Assembly: GCF_016808335.1 (NCBI RefSeq)
Contig: NC_053153.1
Coordinates: 20,161,033-20,225,032 of the forward strand
Direction: 5' to 3'
DNA: 64,000 nucleotides
Source: Panicum virgatum
Taxonomy: Eukaryota; Streptophyta; Magnoliopsida; Poales; Poaceae
In this document: piece by piece, positions 9,150 through 20,790 of the stretch
Numbering within the stretch: position 1 is the stretch's first letter
Layout of the letters: every line of letters begins with the position of its first letter
Notes under the pieces: model-generated
Database searches by the model: none
What the model saw: the letters and a program-made list of their open reading frames with translations, nothing else
What the model was told of the DNA's origin: nothing
Translations under genes and position numbers: made by a program

Positions 9150-11959
9150 ATGGCGAGTCTTGGTAAGATCCCAGTGTTTTTCGGCGAGGACTATGCTTAT
9201 TGGAAGGTTCGCATGCGTACCTTCTTGCAAAGCATGGGAGCCGAGGTCTGGGATATCACCAAGAACTAGGCGTACGAGGTGCTTGCCGTTCGGACCACTC
9301 CTCTTCAGGTGTCCAAGCACGAGGCGAACGCCAAGGCTGTCAATGACTTGTTCGCTGGCATTTCTCGTACGGAGTTCTCACGCGTCCAGAGTTTTCAGGA
9401 AGCCCACAAAGTCTGGACGTGCCTTGAGAACTACCACGAGGGCACACCTCAGGTGATGGCTAGATTGTTCGAGACTCACCGGCGTGAATATGAGAACTTC
9501 ACATAGGAGCCGGGTGAGAGCATTGGCGACATGTTCAGTCGGTTTCAATCGATTGTTAACAAAGTCAGTGCGAACAGATCTGCTGATGCCCTTGACTACA
9601 CAGAGCACGAGAAGGCCCTCAAGTTGCTCTACGCACTTGACCGCTCTGTGTGGGATCTCAAGGTGAACACGATCATCAAGTCTGCAGCCTATGAGACTCT
9701 GACCATGAATGAGCTTTTCAGCAAGCTCAAGGCCACAGAGGTGGATAACCAGACACAAGCCAAGCTCAATGGTGCCCCTCCTTCTAAGAGCATCGCTCTT
9801 GTGACTGGCCCAGGTGGATCGAGCTCTAACGCTAACTCTGCTCTTGGCTTTTCTCTTGTCTCTTTGCCTTCTGTTACAGATGAGTAGTTAGAGACGCTGG
9901 GCGACGACGACTTGTGCCTCCTCATCAATAAGTTCCAGCGTGTCTACCACAACAGGCAGAGGAAGAAGAACCCCGGGTGCTACCACTGCGGCGATCTGAA
10001 CCACTTCATCGCCGACTGCCCCAAGAAGTCCGGCGGTGGCCAGAACAACAACTTCGACTACTACCACCACCGCGACCGTGACGAGGGAGGCTCCAACAAG
10101 TAGCGTCGGCGCCACAAGCACCGCAGTCGTGAACGGGACAAGGGAGGACGCTTCGACAAGGAGTCGCTCAAGAAGCGCTTTCAGTACAAGGCCAAGAAGC
10201 GGGAGAAGGCTTTCTTGGCGCAGCTCAACGACCTCGACAAAAGCTCTGACACCGACCGCTCTTCTTCACCGACCTCTGATGACGATGACAAGAAGAAGAA
10301 GAAGCGGGACAAGGATGCCATCGGCTTCATCAGCCTTTGCTTGGCGGCTGGTCGTTGCAAGGGTTTCTGCACCATGGCGGGTGAGGCCAATGGTGCTCGT
10401 GCGTCTCCAGGTGGACATGCTACACCGACGCACGACGGCTCTTCTCCTGGATCCGAGAGTGATTCAGAGGTAAACTCCACTATTGACCTGCTTGATACTG
10501 AGATTAGGGAGTTGTACACCGCTCTCGACAACTAGAAGATGCTGCTTAAGGAAGCAGCTAGAGAGCGTAGAAAGCTTAGGGCTGAGCTGGCTTGCGCTAG
10601 AGAGAAATCTGGTGAGGATGAGTGCGCTGGCTGCATATCTCACATGAATGATCTTGTGCTCTCCGTGCCAAGCATGATGAGAACGTTGCGAACTTGGATG
10701 TTGCCAAGACTTCGCTTGCTGACGTGTCTCATGAGCTAGCTAAGGCCAAGCATGAGCTAGAACTGGCTAAGGACGCTCCCATCGTTAGTGATGTGCTTGA
10801 ATGCGATGAGTGTCCCATTTTTAAGTCCGATCTAGCTTCTTTGTAGTCTATGTTTGCCACTGTTGTTTGTGAGCTAGAGGAGCTTAGATCTAGGCCTGTT
10901 CTACTTTGTACCTGTAACCTTTGTCTCACGCTTAGGTCGGAGCTAGATGAGAAGAACGCCTTGATTAAGTCTTTAGGGAGGACTAAGGTCGGGGAGTCTA
11001 GCCCACCTATTGATTGTCATATTTGCCCTGGTTTGATCTCTGATTTGGATAATCTTGCTGTAGAGAAAGCCAACTTGGAGAATGAGAATATCTATCTTAG
11101 GGTGATTCTGAGTTGGGTTTCTAGCAGTGAGCCGCAGTTGGGCATGATGATCAAGCAGTTTAAGTGTGGTGATGGTTTTAGGGTCAGTTACACATACACG
11201 AAGTCAGACTTTGACAAGTTGTATGGTAAGATCGGCAAGGCTGCTGGAGTTTCAAGTGCTCTAAACACTGCTAGCACGAGCACGCAGCCTTCGCTTGTTG
11301 ACCCCGTGGATGGTGAGCTGAAAGAACCACAAAAAGCACATCCACAGAAGCAGGTTTGGGTTCCAAAGCCCAATGAGCTGAGGAATCCCCTCGATACGCT
11401 CCCTGGTGCCACAGCCCAGGTTGCCCAGAAGAAGGGGGCTGCTCCTCCCCGTCCGCAGGCGAGGCCTCCACCTCCCAGGAGAGAGGTGAGGTATCACTGC
11501 GAGTACTGTGACAGAGAAGGTCACCTGGAGAAATTTTGCTTCAGGAGGAAGCGGGCTGTGAGGCGTGAGCAGGAGAGACGTAACTCGGACATGTACTCTG
11601 TTTGGGTGCATGGTCCTCCTCGGCGTGGTGGTAGGCAAGATGCTAGGGCGCACCGTGTAGGTGGAGGACAGGGAGACGGTGGAGGTTATCGTGCTCCAGC
11701 GGGTTGTCGCTTTGCTAGTCGTGCTCCTGGTCGTCCTCAGTACGGCTATGGACCACGGGACCGAGGCTTTGCAGGAGGTTACGATGCACCACGCTTTCCT
11801 CGCGATGGTGGTCGTCAGCCTCGCGGTAGACGTGACAGGGGATACGCTTTTACTGATTTTGCTAACCCTTCTGTGGAGCAAATGGCTCGACACTGGTTTG
11901 CTTCACACTTTGCTAACCAAAGTGTTGGGACATTTGCTCACCCTTTGTCTCACTACTGA
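9150..11959 (+). pseudogene. Copia gag with two zinc knuckles, broken by six amber stops
   Basis: The ATG at 9150 opens a typical copia gag (early motif MASLGKIPVFFGEDYAYWK; UBN2-like capsid region to about 9760). A CX2CX4HX4C knuckle is at 9978-10019 and a second at 11498-11539, with an Arg/Gly-rich tail before protease. The first part is in one frame but has TAG stops at 9267, 9504, 9885, 10101 and 10533. After a frameshift between about 10640 and 10844 another TAG is at 10844, then the frame is open to 11959. Each TAG sits where a Gln codon fits. In a live element Gag would form the cytoplasmic particle and bind RNA. Confidence 0.85.
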
Positions 11960-11993
11960 TGTGCAGGTTGGAGGCTTGGAGAACAGGTGATTC

Positions 11994-13600
11994 ATGGACT
12001 CCGGTTGTTCGCGCCATATGACCGGGAATGACAAATGGTTCTCCAGTCTTACCCCAACGCGCCACAAAGAATACATCATATTTGGGGATAATGGTAAGGG
12101 CAAGGTACATGGTGTTGGCGCTGTTAGAGTTGCTGATCGCTTCACCCTAAGAGAGGTTGCTTTGGTTTCGAATCTTGGCTTTAATTTGCTTTCGGTTTCG
12201 CAACTTCTTGAGGATGGGTTTGAAGTTCGCTTCAAGGAGGGTTGTTCTCGAGTTTTGGATTCCAGAGGAGACCTGGTTTGCCGGATCGTTTCTTGTGACC
12301 GAGTTTTCTTGGTCGATTTCTCTGGAACTCCTTTTGGCCCTTCTTGCTGCTTGTTGGCTGGTCCTTCTTCTGATCTGTGGAAGTGGCATAGGAGACTTGT
12401 ACATTTGAGCTTTGACTTGTTGTCGAGACTTAGCTCACTTGGCCTAATCCGAGGATTGCCCAAATTGAAGTTTGAAAATGATCTTGTTTGCCACCCGTGT
12501 CGTTACGGGAAGATGGTTGCCACCTCCCATCCGCCTGTGAATCAAGTGAGGACCACTCACCCTGGAGAGTTGCTACATATGGACACAGTCGGTCCTTCTC
12601 GGGTGATGTCGGTTGGTGGGAAGTGGTACGTTCTTGTGATCGTGGATGACTTTTCTGACTGTTCTTGGGTCTTTTTCATGAGAACCAAGGATGAGGCTTT
12701 TGAGTTTGTTTGAGACTTGATCTTGAGGTTGAAAAACGAGCTACCCCAGGCCATGAGAGTGATTCGTAGTGACAATGGCACATAATTCAAAAAATCCTCG
12801 TTTTGACACCTTTTGCAGTGATCAAGGTCTTAAACACCAGTATTCTTCTCCCTACACTCCACAACAAAATGGGGTTGTAGAGCGGAAGAATCGGATGCTG
12901 GTGGAGATGGCTAGGACGATGCTCGATGAGCATAGGACTCCTAGAAAGTACTGGGCTGAGGCGGTTAACACCGCTTGTTATGTGACCAATCGTATTTTCT
13001 TGCGTGCTTTCATGCACAAGACTTCTTATGAGTTGCGATTTGGACGCCAGCCCCATGTTGACCATCTCAGAGTTTTCGGTTGCCGGTGCTTTGTGCTGAA
13101 GGAAGGAAATCTTGATAAGTTTGAGTCTCGATCGTCTGACGGTATTTTTATCGGTTATGCTTCTCACTCTAGAACTTACCGTGTGCTGATTATTGATACT
13201 AACATCGTCAGAGAGACTTGTGAAGTCACTTTCAACGAGACTGCATCGTGCAATTCTTCTGTCTTTGAGGTTGCAGGAGATGATGAACTCGGCACCCCCA
13301 TCATTGAAGATGAGGAGGAAGAAGCTACGGAGGGTGATGCTGAGGCTACCACGCGTGCTGTGGACCCAGTCGCCTCCGCCACAAGCTCGGACGATGATGA
13401 CAGCCCCAATCCGACTACATCCACTTCCCAGGGGCCGATCGAGCAGGTGACTCAGCTTTCCCCAGCTGCACATGAGGAGACACCAGCTTTGGTTGAGGAG
13501 GAGGCGACTTCGACAAGGGAAGCATCACGACACATTCAGCGTCGTCACCCACCTCAACAGATGCTAGGTGACCTCAACGAGCGAGTCACACGGTCCAAGA
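11994..13600 (+). pseudogene. Copia protease and integrase, broken
   Basis: The protease active site is DSGCSRHMTG at the start. A GAG-pre-integrase segment follows (WKWHRRLVHLS, with the downstream CHPC pair forming the HHCC finger). The integrase core has its first Asp in LLHMDTVGPS and its second in SDNGT, and a Glu-bearing QQNGVVERKN. Damage: TGA at 12711, TAA at 12783 directly after DNGT, and a one-base gain in an A run near 12788 that shifts the frame. The acidic Ser/Thr-rich linker that normally leads into RT is open to about 13600. Confidence 0.88.
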
Positions 13601-14450
13601 TGTTCAGGGAGTTCGAGATGAGCATGATGGGTGAGCTGCAGTTCTTCCTCGGGCTGCAGATCAAGCGAAGTACACCAAGGACTTGCTGCGGAAGTTCGAC
13701 ATGAGTGACTTGTCTCCTCAGCCGACTCCGATCAGCACATCGACGGCGCTTGATGAGGACTTGGACGGTGAGGCGGTGGACCAGAAGGAGTACAAGAGCA
13801 TGATCGGCTCTCTCCTGTATCTGACGACGACACGGCCGGACATTCAGTTCGGTGTCGGCCTCTGTGCGCGGTATCAGGCTTCGCCGCGCACCTCCCACAG
13901 TCTGGTGGTGAAACGCATCTTCAAGTATCTGAAATTCACCCCTGAGTTTGGTCTTTGGTACTCTGCGGATTCTTCTCTGGTTTTGGTTGGCTTTTCTGAT
14001 GCCGATTTCGGTGGGTGTCGGTTGGATCGCAAGTCGACATCCGGCACTTGTCAATTTCTCGGTACATCTTTGGTGTCTTGGTCCTCTCGCAATCAGGCTA
14101 GCGTAGCGCTTTCTTCCACAGAAGCTGAGTATGTTGTTGCTGCTAGCTGTTGCTCCCAGATCCTTTGGATGAAACAGACCTTGCAGGATTATGGATTGAG
14201 TTTTGGTAGGGTTCCCATCTTTGTAGACAACATGTCCACCATTAGCATTGCAAAGAACCCTATCCTACACTCCAGAACCAAACATATAGATATTCGGTTC
14301 CACTTCCTACGAGATAACCATGAGAGAGGCCACATAGACTTGAAATATGTCCCTTCAGAAATGCAAACCGCAGATATCCTCACCAAACCACTTGAGCAGA
14401 ACACCTTTGCTCGCTTGCGAGGGGAGCTTGGGGTTTGTTACCCCTTTTGA
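13601..14450 (+). pseudogene. Copia RT remnant and RNase H
   Basis: The translation passes from the pre-RT linker (NERVTRSK) straight to MSMMGELQFFLGLQIK, which in copia RTs lies after the YVDD active site. The whole catalytic core is missing. After a further frame change near 13680 the thumb region (YKSMIGSLLYLT) and RNase H are open and well preserved: DADFGG, SSTEAEY and the C-terminal RTKHIDIRFHFLRD. RNase H ends in a normal stop at 14448-14450. Confidence 0.88.
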
Positions 14451-15842
14451 TCGCTGACTTCTCTTTGGTAAGTTTTTTGTAGGTCTTTGTTTTTGTTTCT
14501 CTTCGCTTTCTAGCTTCTGATAGATGCATTTGCATTGTACATGTTTGCATTTTGTATTGCTTCACTACACTGGCATTCTTGTATACACTGTTATGATTCT
14601 CTAGTGCTTGCTAGTGTAGTTTCTTAGACTTGATCATGTATAGCTTGCTCTACAGTATATGTCATATCATCTGAGTTAAGCTATTTTGATTTGAAAATCT
14701 AAAAATATGATCACCCTGTCTTGGCTACTAGCATGTTAGGATGTATTGATATGTTTTGCTATCTTACTCATGCTAGTGTGGCTTTTAATCTTTGACATGA
14801 GCTAAAATTGTTAAATATTTGTCTGAAATGGATTGAAAAGATCCAGGTGGGATTGCTTGTCGCACTGATCGAGCTTTTGGGGCGGCTCACATAGCACTAG
14901 TGAGAACCCGGGCAATGCTGTGTATGACTGAAGCGAGTGCCTTAAGCTTCTGACTGCCTTTGGCATAGGCTTGGCCTCGCTGCTAAGTAAAGAATGACAA
15001 GCTTTCAACCCCTGGCAGAAACACTTGCTTGATATATACTGTTAATTTTTCTTTCAAATTCAAGTGTTGAGTTGCAGAATTGATTCATAATCAAATATGT
15101 TGGCTGCTTTGGATCACCATGTATGAGTTTGGCTAGCACTGCTTTCTTTCTCCTACTTGCTGTAGCTAGATCATGGGTGATGCTTTTATTTTTGCTGAAC
15201 TGAACTTGCTAGCTCTGGACTTGATTGATATACCCTGTTGAGCTAGATTCAGTTCCTGTTTATGAAGCACACTTGCCTGTCACTAGATGATCATATCTTT
15301 GTAAGCCTGAATGTTTCACTTACACCCTCTGCACGACATTCATTGCATAGCATGATTTCAGGGGGAGGTTTAGGCATTTTTTAGGCTTGATGTGTGCATG
15401 TGCCAACAAGGGGGAGATTTTTTGGGAGAGAAGTGATTGAACAAGGGGGAGACTTGTTTGATTTTTGAAAAACTTGTTGCGCACAGGGCTTTGAGAGTGC
15501 ATCATTTTGGGAGAGTTGCACTTGTGAGAGGGAAAGGCTTTGCATGGGGAGTGTCTGCTTTGTTTTGGCTCCTGATCTTTCCTCGCCTTCCCTCTGCTTC
15601 TTGCATGACAGCGTCGAGCATTACCTCTGTCTTTGAGGAGTCATGTCTTGGTTTTTGATCGATTGCGTCGAGCCGTTGCCCTTGTCTTAGGGGATCGATC
15701 TGTGCTTGAGTAAGTGACTGTTCTTGCCTTTCTGAGCTTTTTGTCACTTGCTTGAGTTCTTCACTCTCTTGCTTTTCTTTTCACTTTTCACTTCTCTGGT
15801 TACAGGTGGTGTGTTGACAATGCACTCATCAAGGGGGGAGAT
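14451..15842 (+). other. Copia 3' untranslated region with repeated polypurine tracts
   Basis: AT-rich, with no open frame, so no envelope-like gene is visible. Purine tracts AGGGGGAGG (15359), AAGGGGGAGAT (15409), AAGGGGGAGAC (15442) and AAGGGGGGAGAT (15831-15842) recur; the last abuts the 3' LTR and is the expected plus-strand primer. Multiple tracts are typical of SIRE-lineage elements. Confidence 0.7.
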
Positions 15843-17480
15843 TGAGGAATGAGCAGTACTCACTCCTGGCTGTGATGAGTGAATTGTCAACCGTGCGGTG
15901 TGATCGCGTGCTTGGTCTTTGGTTGTAGGTACACAGGCGTCAAGTGTCGACGGAGAGTTGCCGTGGAGGAGCTCAGGCCGGGTGGCAGCTGTGGCGTCCA
16001 CTCCTGGATCGAGGGCGCAAGCAGCGACGGATGGCGGGTTTCTTGGTTTGCGCCACAAAACCAAGCAGGCGGATGGCGGTTGAAGACGCTAAATCGTGGA
16101 GGCACGGGCGTCGGTCTCGGGACTGGCAGAGGAACGGGCGTCGACGGCGTTTAGGGCCTCGCTGCGGGCGAGGAGGTGACGGGCGTCGGGCGGCGTCTAG
16201 GGCCGTCAGAAGGCCGAGGCGGGAACGGCGTCTAGGGCCACGGCGTGGAGGCGGGAATCTTCCCACGCGTGGAGTTTTGGCGGTTTTCTCAAAACCGGCC
16301 ACCTCACCGGGTTTCGCGGACCCCTCAAAACCGCGGACCAGATCTGCATCGACGTTGCGGCATCGCGGAGAAGACTTCGAGTCGAAGAAAGAAACCCCGC
16401 CATCGGATGAGATCTTGTACCCTTTCCGGTTTTGCCCCTACGGGCGTTTTAGTGTACGAGTCAGGGTGGAGGACATTTTTGGGAAGGGACCGGTCAGACC
16501 GGTCGGCCTCGAGATGGTATAAATACCTCTCACCTGCCCCCTTGGACAGGTGAGCCTCCAAGCCACGAGTCTTTTCTGTTTTTTCCTTGCTCCTCTATCT
16601 GTTCTAGGGTTAGGCCGAGGTCTCCATGGCGTATAGGTCTAGATTATAGCTAGGTCCACAAATTTGAGAGGGTGGATGAATGGGTGGAGGTCTAGCTCTT
16701 GTATAGGTGAATTCCTCTGTAAATCACGATGAATTTGAATGAAATCGAGGACCCTTTTGAGCAGCTCTCTTGTGTTTCCGTTCATCTTTTGTTCTTGGAT
16801 TGATTTCCTCTCTTTCGGTGGTTTTTGGGATCAAAGCTCTCTCTTGGTGGGTTTAGGGACTCCGTGATTTGCATCTTGACCATCTAGCCTAGAGCTAAAC
16901 CCCCGAGAATCACGAGTCCCTCGGATTGAGGTTTTTGGAATTTTTGGAAAACCCTCTTTTACCTCTTTCCCCCACGAAATTCTTGTGATCCTTTGCGGTT
17001 TGGGTTGATTCCTTTTGTGGAGAGGTTCGTCTCTAGCCCGGGAACCTCCCTGCAAATTTTGAGACCATTTGGTGATGATTTGAACGAGTAATCTTGAAAT
17101 CACCTCGAGTTTGCGGGCTGGAATTCTGTTCTGGGCAGAAGCGGTCTGACCGGTCGCAGAAGCGGTCTGACCGGTCGGTGCAACCGGTCTGACCGGTCTG
17201 GGATTTCAAATCCAGCCCGACCGGTCTGACCGCCCAGTGCAAGCGGTCTGAACGTTCCCTGACTGTGAGATTTGTAGTTTTTCTCGACCGCTTCCGTATT
17301 TTCTCTCGCTCGTTCTTAGGGTTGATTTGTGTTGGTTTAGCTCTTCTATAGCTACTCCACACTTCATCTAGGACTTGAGGGTTTGTGGTGATTTTTGGGA
17401 TATGGGCCGACGGATCGATTTCGAAAGAAATTTTGATAGGCTCCCATTCACCCCCTCTGGTCGCCATTTTCGGTCCCTCA
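15843..17480 (+). repeat. Copia 3' LTR
   Basis: Same ends and TATA box as the 5' LTR. It has fewer ACCGGT units in the first cluster and a rearranged second cluster (17140-17250). Followed by target duplication AATAA. Confidence 0.92.
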
Positions 17481-17485
17481 AATAA

Positions 17486-18431
17486 TGATCTAGGCTTAAA
17501 GATGTGGAACTTAGATGATTCTTTCCATTGTTGCTAAACAAAATCCAAATGGTTTAGTTTTTTTTGGCAAAAAAAAACATGGCAACATGGTCGATCCGCT
17601 CACTGCTACTCCCTGTCGGCTGTCGCCTGGGACAATTGGAAGTCACGCAACGTCCAAGTTTTCGAGAACAAGCACTTCACACAATAGAACTATAGAAGCT
17701 CTGATGGTGAAGATGATGGAAGAGGTAAGGGCCTGGTGTTTGGCCGGTGCAAATCGGCTCAGGGAGTTTGTTCTTGGAGCGTAGAACCAGACTGCTGGTG
17801 CTATTCTCTTTATCAATACACATGTTGGTCCGTGCTTACTGTCGGCCTCTTCAAATCAAAAAAGAAAAAAAAGGAAACATACAGTGAAATGTTATTGCAG
17901 GAGGCAGCTCATTTTACATTGAAAATAGGGCTAGCCAGTGTACTATAAAAGAATCAAGTCCCATTCCCCATCCACTGATCCATACATACCATTCGAGATA
18001 ATCGATGTCCTATGTCTATATGTTTCTTCCTGATTTTCCATCCCACTCACTTGGATCTTTTCTACTGACCGCATGCTTGAAATAGTCTAGTAATATATTT
18101 TCCTTCCTGAATTTCCAATCCTTTGCAAAGTTTTGAACTCAAGAAATTCGGCATATTCCGTTCCGGGTGGCAGTGGGGGGAGTTGCCCCAGAGGTGATTG
18201 CACGGGTGACTTGAGGATTGCAAGATTCAAATTTCTTTGAAAGGAAGGAATTTACAGCCAAAAACATTCAAATCCATCTATAACTATATCTATCTAGCGA
18301 ATCCTTATCAGGTTCCACAAAATAATTCTCTCACAGAATCGAAGCTTCTACTGGACGCGTGGCGTCGTTACGTCAATGGACACCTCGCGAACTGGTAGTC
18401 CTGCGGCGACAGGATTGCCCCGCCGGCACCT
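17486..18431. other. Upstream flank of P450 gene 2, no gene seen
   Basis: AT-rich and without coding signals. It holds the distal promoter of the P450 gene that starts at 18505. Confidence 0.5.
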
Positions 18432-18437
18432 TATAAA
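18432..18437 (+). promoter_or_regulatory. TATA box of P450 gene 2
   Basis: TATAAA, 73 bp before the chosen ATG. A start about 30 bases downstream would leave out the out-of-frame ATG at 18444 and the in-frame ATG at 18376, which supports 18505 as the start codon. Confidence 0.65.
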
Positions 18438-18504
18438 ACGAGCATGGACAGCCGGTCTCTTGCCATTCGCAATCCCATCGCAGCACGAGCCATCGCGCGA
18501 CGCC

Positions 18505-20022
18505 ATGGAGACCTGGCTCCTCCTCGCCGCCGCCGTGCTGATCCCCTTCCTCGCTCTGCTCCGGAGCGGCATCAGCGGCCGCCGCTTGCCGCCCGGCCCG
18601 CCGGCCGTGCCGCTGCTCGGCAACCTGCTGTGGCTGCGCCACTCGGCTGCCGACGTCGAGCCGCTCCTCCTGCGGCTCTTCAGGCGGTACGGCCCCGTCG
18701 TCACGCTCCGGATCGGCTCGCGCCTCACCATCTTCGTGGCGGACCGCCGCCTCGCGCACGCCGCGCTCGTGGGCGCCGGCGCCGCGCTGGCCGACCGGCC
18801 CCGGGCCGCCGCGAGCTCGCTCCTCGGCGTCACCGACAACATCGTCACCCGCGCCAACTACGGCGCCGTGTGGCGCCTCCTCCGCCGCAACCTCGTCGCC
18901 GAGACGCTGCACCCGTCGCGGGTCCGGCTGTTCGCGCCGGCGCGCGCGTGGGTGCGCCGCGTCCTCATGGAGAAGCTGCGGGAGGCCGCCGGGGACGCGC
19001 CCGGCAGCGTCATGGAGGCGTTCCAGTACACTATGTTCTGCCTCCTCGTGCTCATGTGCTTCGGCGAGCGGCTCGACGAGCCGGCGGTGCGCGCCATCGA
19101 GGACGCCGAGCGCGCCTGGCTGCTCTACATCTCGAGGAAGCTGAGCGTCTTCTTCTTCCTCCCGTCCGTCACCAAGCACCTCTTCCGCGGCCGCCTCCGG
19201 GACGCGCACGCGCTGCGCTGCCGCCAGACGGAGCTCTTCGTGCCGCTGATCAACGCGCGGCGGGAGTACAAGAGGCAGGTCAGGGAAGGCCAGCCGCCGG
19301 CGAGGGAAACCACGTTCCACCACTCGTACGTGGACACCCTGCTCGACATCACGCTACCGGAGGAGGGCAACCGCCCGCTCACCGACGACGAGATCGTCGC
19401 TCTCTGCTCCGAGTTCCTCAACGCCGGGACCGACACCACGTCCACCGGGCTGCAGTGGATCATGGCCGAGCTGGTCAAGAACCCGGCCGTCCAGGAGAAG
19501 CTCTACGACGAGATCAAGGTCACGTGCGGGGACGGCGAGGTCTCGGAGGAGGTCCTCCACAGCATGCCGTACCTGAAGGCGGTGATCCTCGAAGGCCTGC
19601 GTAAGCACCCGCCGGGGCACTTCGTGCTGCCGCACAAGGCGGCGGAGGACATGGACGTCGGCGGGTACCTGATCCCCAAGGGCGCGACGGTGAACTTCAT
19701 GGTGGCCGAGATGGGCCGGGACGGGGAGGCGTGGGACAGGCCGATGGAGTTCGTGCCGGAGCGGTTCCTGGAGGGCGGCGACGGCGTGGGCGTGGACATG
19801 ACCGGCACCAAGGGGATCCGGATGATGCCGTTCGGCGTCGGCCGGAGGATCTGCGCCGGGCTGAGCATCGCCATGCTGCACCTGGAGTACTTCGTGGCCA
19901 ACATGGTCAAGGAGTTCGAGTGGAAGGAGGTGCCCGGCGACGAGGTGGACTTCGCCGAGAAGCGCGAGTTCACCACCGTCATGAAGAAGCCGCTCCGGCC
20001 CCGCCTTGTGACCAGGAATTAA
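18505..20022 (+). CDS. Cytochrome P450, CYP89-type (gene 2)
   Basis: An intronless, full-length 505-residue P450. It has an N-terminal anchor (about residues 3-20), the hinge PPGPP, AGTDTT in the I helix, EGLR in the K helix, PERF, and FGVGRRICAG at 443-452 with heme ligand Cys450. The start at 18505 opens directly into the anchor and lies downstream of the TATA box at 18432. Long blocks match gene 1 exactly (for example SEFLNAGTDTTSTGLQWIM), so the two are recent duplicates. They are divergently oriented and separated by 14.6 kb that includes the copia element. It is expected to be an ER-bound monooxygenase of unknown substrate. No damage is visible. Confidence 0.92.
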   Translation: METWLLLAAAVLIPFLALLRSGISGRRLPPGPPAVPLLGNLLWLRHSAADVEPLLLRLFRRYGPVVTLRIGSRLTIFVADRRLAHAALVGAGAALADRPRAAASSLLGVTDNIVTRANYGAVWRLLRRNLVAETLHPSRVRLFAPARAWVRRVLMEKLREAAGDAPGSVMEAFQYTMFCLLVLMCFGERLDEPAVRAIEDAERAWLLYISRKLSVFFFLPSVTKHLFRGRLRDAHALRCRQTELFVPLINARREYKRQVREGQPPARETTFHHSYVDTLLDITLPEEGNRPLTDDEIVALCSEFLNAGTDTTSTGLQWIMAELVKNPAVQEKLYDEIKVTCGDGEVSEEVLHSMPYLKAVILEGLRKHPPGHFVLPHKAAEDMDVGGYLIPKGATVNFMVAEMGRDGEAWDRPMEFVPERFLEGGDGVGVDMTGTKGIRMMPFGVGRRICAGLSIAMLHLEYFVANMVKEFEWKEVPGDEVDFAEKREFTTVMKKPLRPRLVTRN

Positions 20023-20132
20023 TTAAGCACAGGTTTTGGATTAGCTTCAGTTGTGAGATTTATCATTAGGTGATTCAGAAGTCTATATAAACTATAGTGT
20101 CGTGCCTGCAGCGTGTCCATGTCTTACATGGT

Positions 20133-20138
20133 AATAAA
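20133..20138 (+). terminator. Possible poly(A) signal of P450 gene 2
   Basis: AATAAA, 111 bp after the stop codon, in AT-rich sequence. This is the likely 3' end signal. Confidence 0.4.
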
Positions 20139-20144
20139 ATCCTT

Positions 20145-20790
20145 GTTTTGATGCAGTTTTTAATGGTTTATTTTACAAAGTTGTGTATCATCATATTATC
20201 TACATGTGTAATTTTTTAGTAAATTTAGATGAATTTTTTGCTGTAGTTTACACGAGTTTTCATGAAGATTGTGGTTTCCATCAGATATGTTCCTTTATTT
20301 GTTTCCTTTAAACAAATACATGACAGTGAAAGTGACCCTTCAGGTGGGTTCCCAAAAACTGAGTTATGCTACGACTTCCTGCTTGCTTGAATTTTGAAAT
20401 AATAGTGTCACAGCTTGGATCAATAGTTGATTTCTGAACTGACCTTTTGAGTTCATAATTGTACATTGTAACGAATCGCAAGAAGAAGAAAAAAAAGGCT
20501 ACCTGAGGTTAGGCGGAGAAGAACCGGCGCTGTAATGAAGGTTGAGGGCCAGATCTTGCTACACCTCTCCGTGTGTGTGGTGTCGTCGTCGACCGTATGA
20601 GACTCCTGCCCGTGTACCGTCCACTGAACGTAGCAAGCATAGCAAGTTATCGCCCTCATGATTCTTGTGCTCCAGGTGCCGGCTGACGACTGCGCGCATG
20701 CTTGAACGGTGGGCAGAAACGAGCTCTTGCATCACATGCACATGACGATGCACGATCGTCGACGCGTGCCAGCTGCCGGCCGGAGAGAAT
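20145..20790. other. 3' flank of P450 gene 2, no gene seen
   Basis: AT-rich to about 20500, then mixed sequence up to the hAT end. No supported coding frame. Confidence 0.4.

Larger units (their letters stand above)
7446..17480 (+). mobile_element. Ty1/copia LTR retrotransposon, SIRE/Maximus-like, with intact ends and dead coding region
   Basis: A 10,035-bp element bounded by LTRs of 1,640 and 1,638 bp that begin TGAGGAATGAG and end CCTCA. The 5-bp target duplication AATAA is present on both sides (7441-7445, 17481-17485). Domain order is gag, protease, integrase, (RT), RNase H, as in copia. Long LTRs, two gag zinc knuckles, a 1.4-kb non-coding stretch after pol and several polypurine tracts point to the SIRE/Maximus (Opie/Ji-like) lineage. 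The coding region has at least eight in-frame stops, frameshifts and a deletion of the RT catalytic core, so it cannot move by itself. By eye the LTRs differ at about a dozen of their first 265 bases, all transitions, so the insertion is not recent. Confidence 0.93.

Noticed and set aside
18444..19604. 386-codon plus frame overlapping P450 gene 2
   Set aside because: Arg/Pro-rich out-of-frame shadow. Its ATG is only 12 bases after the start of the TATA box and would not be in the transcript.
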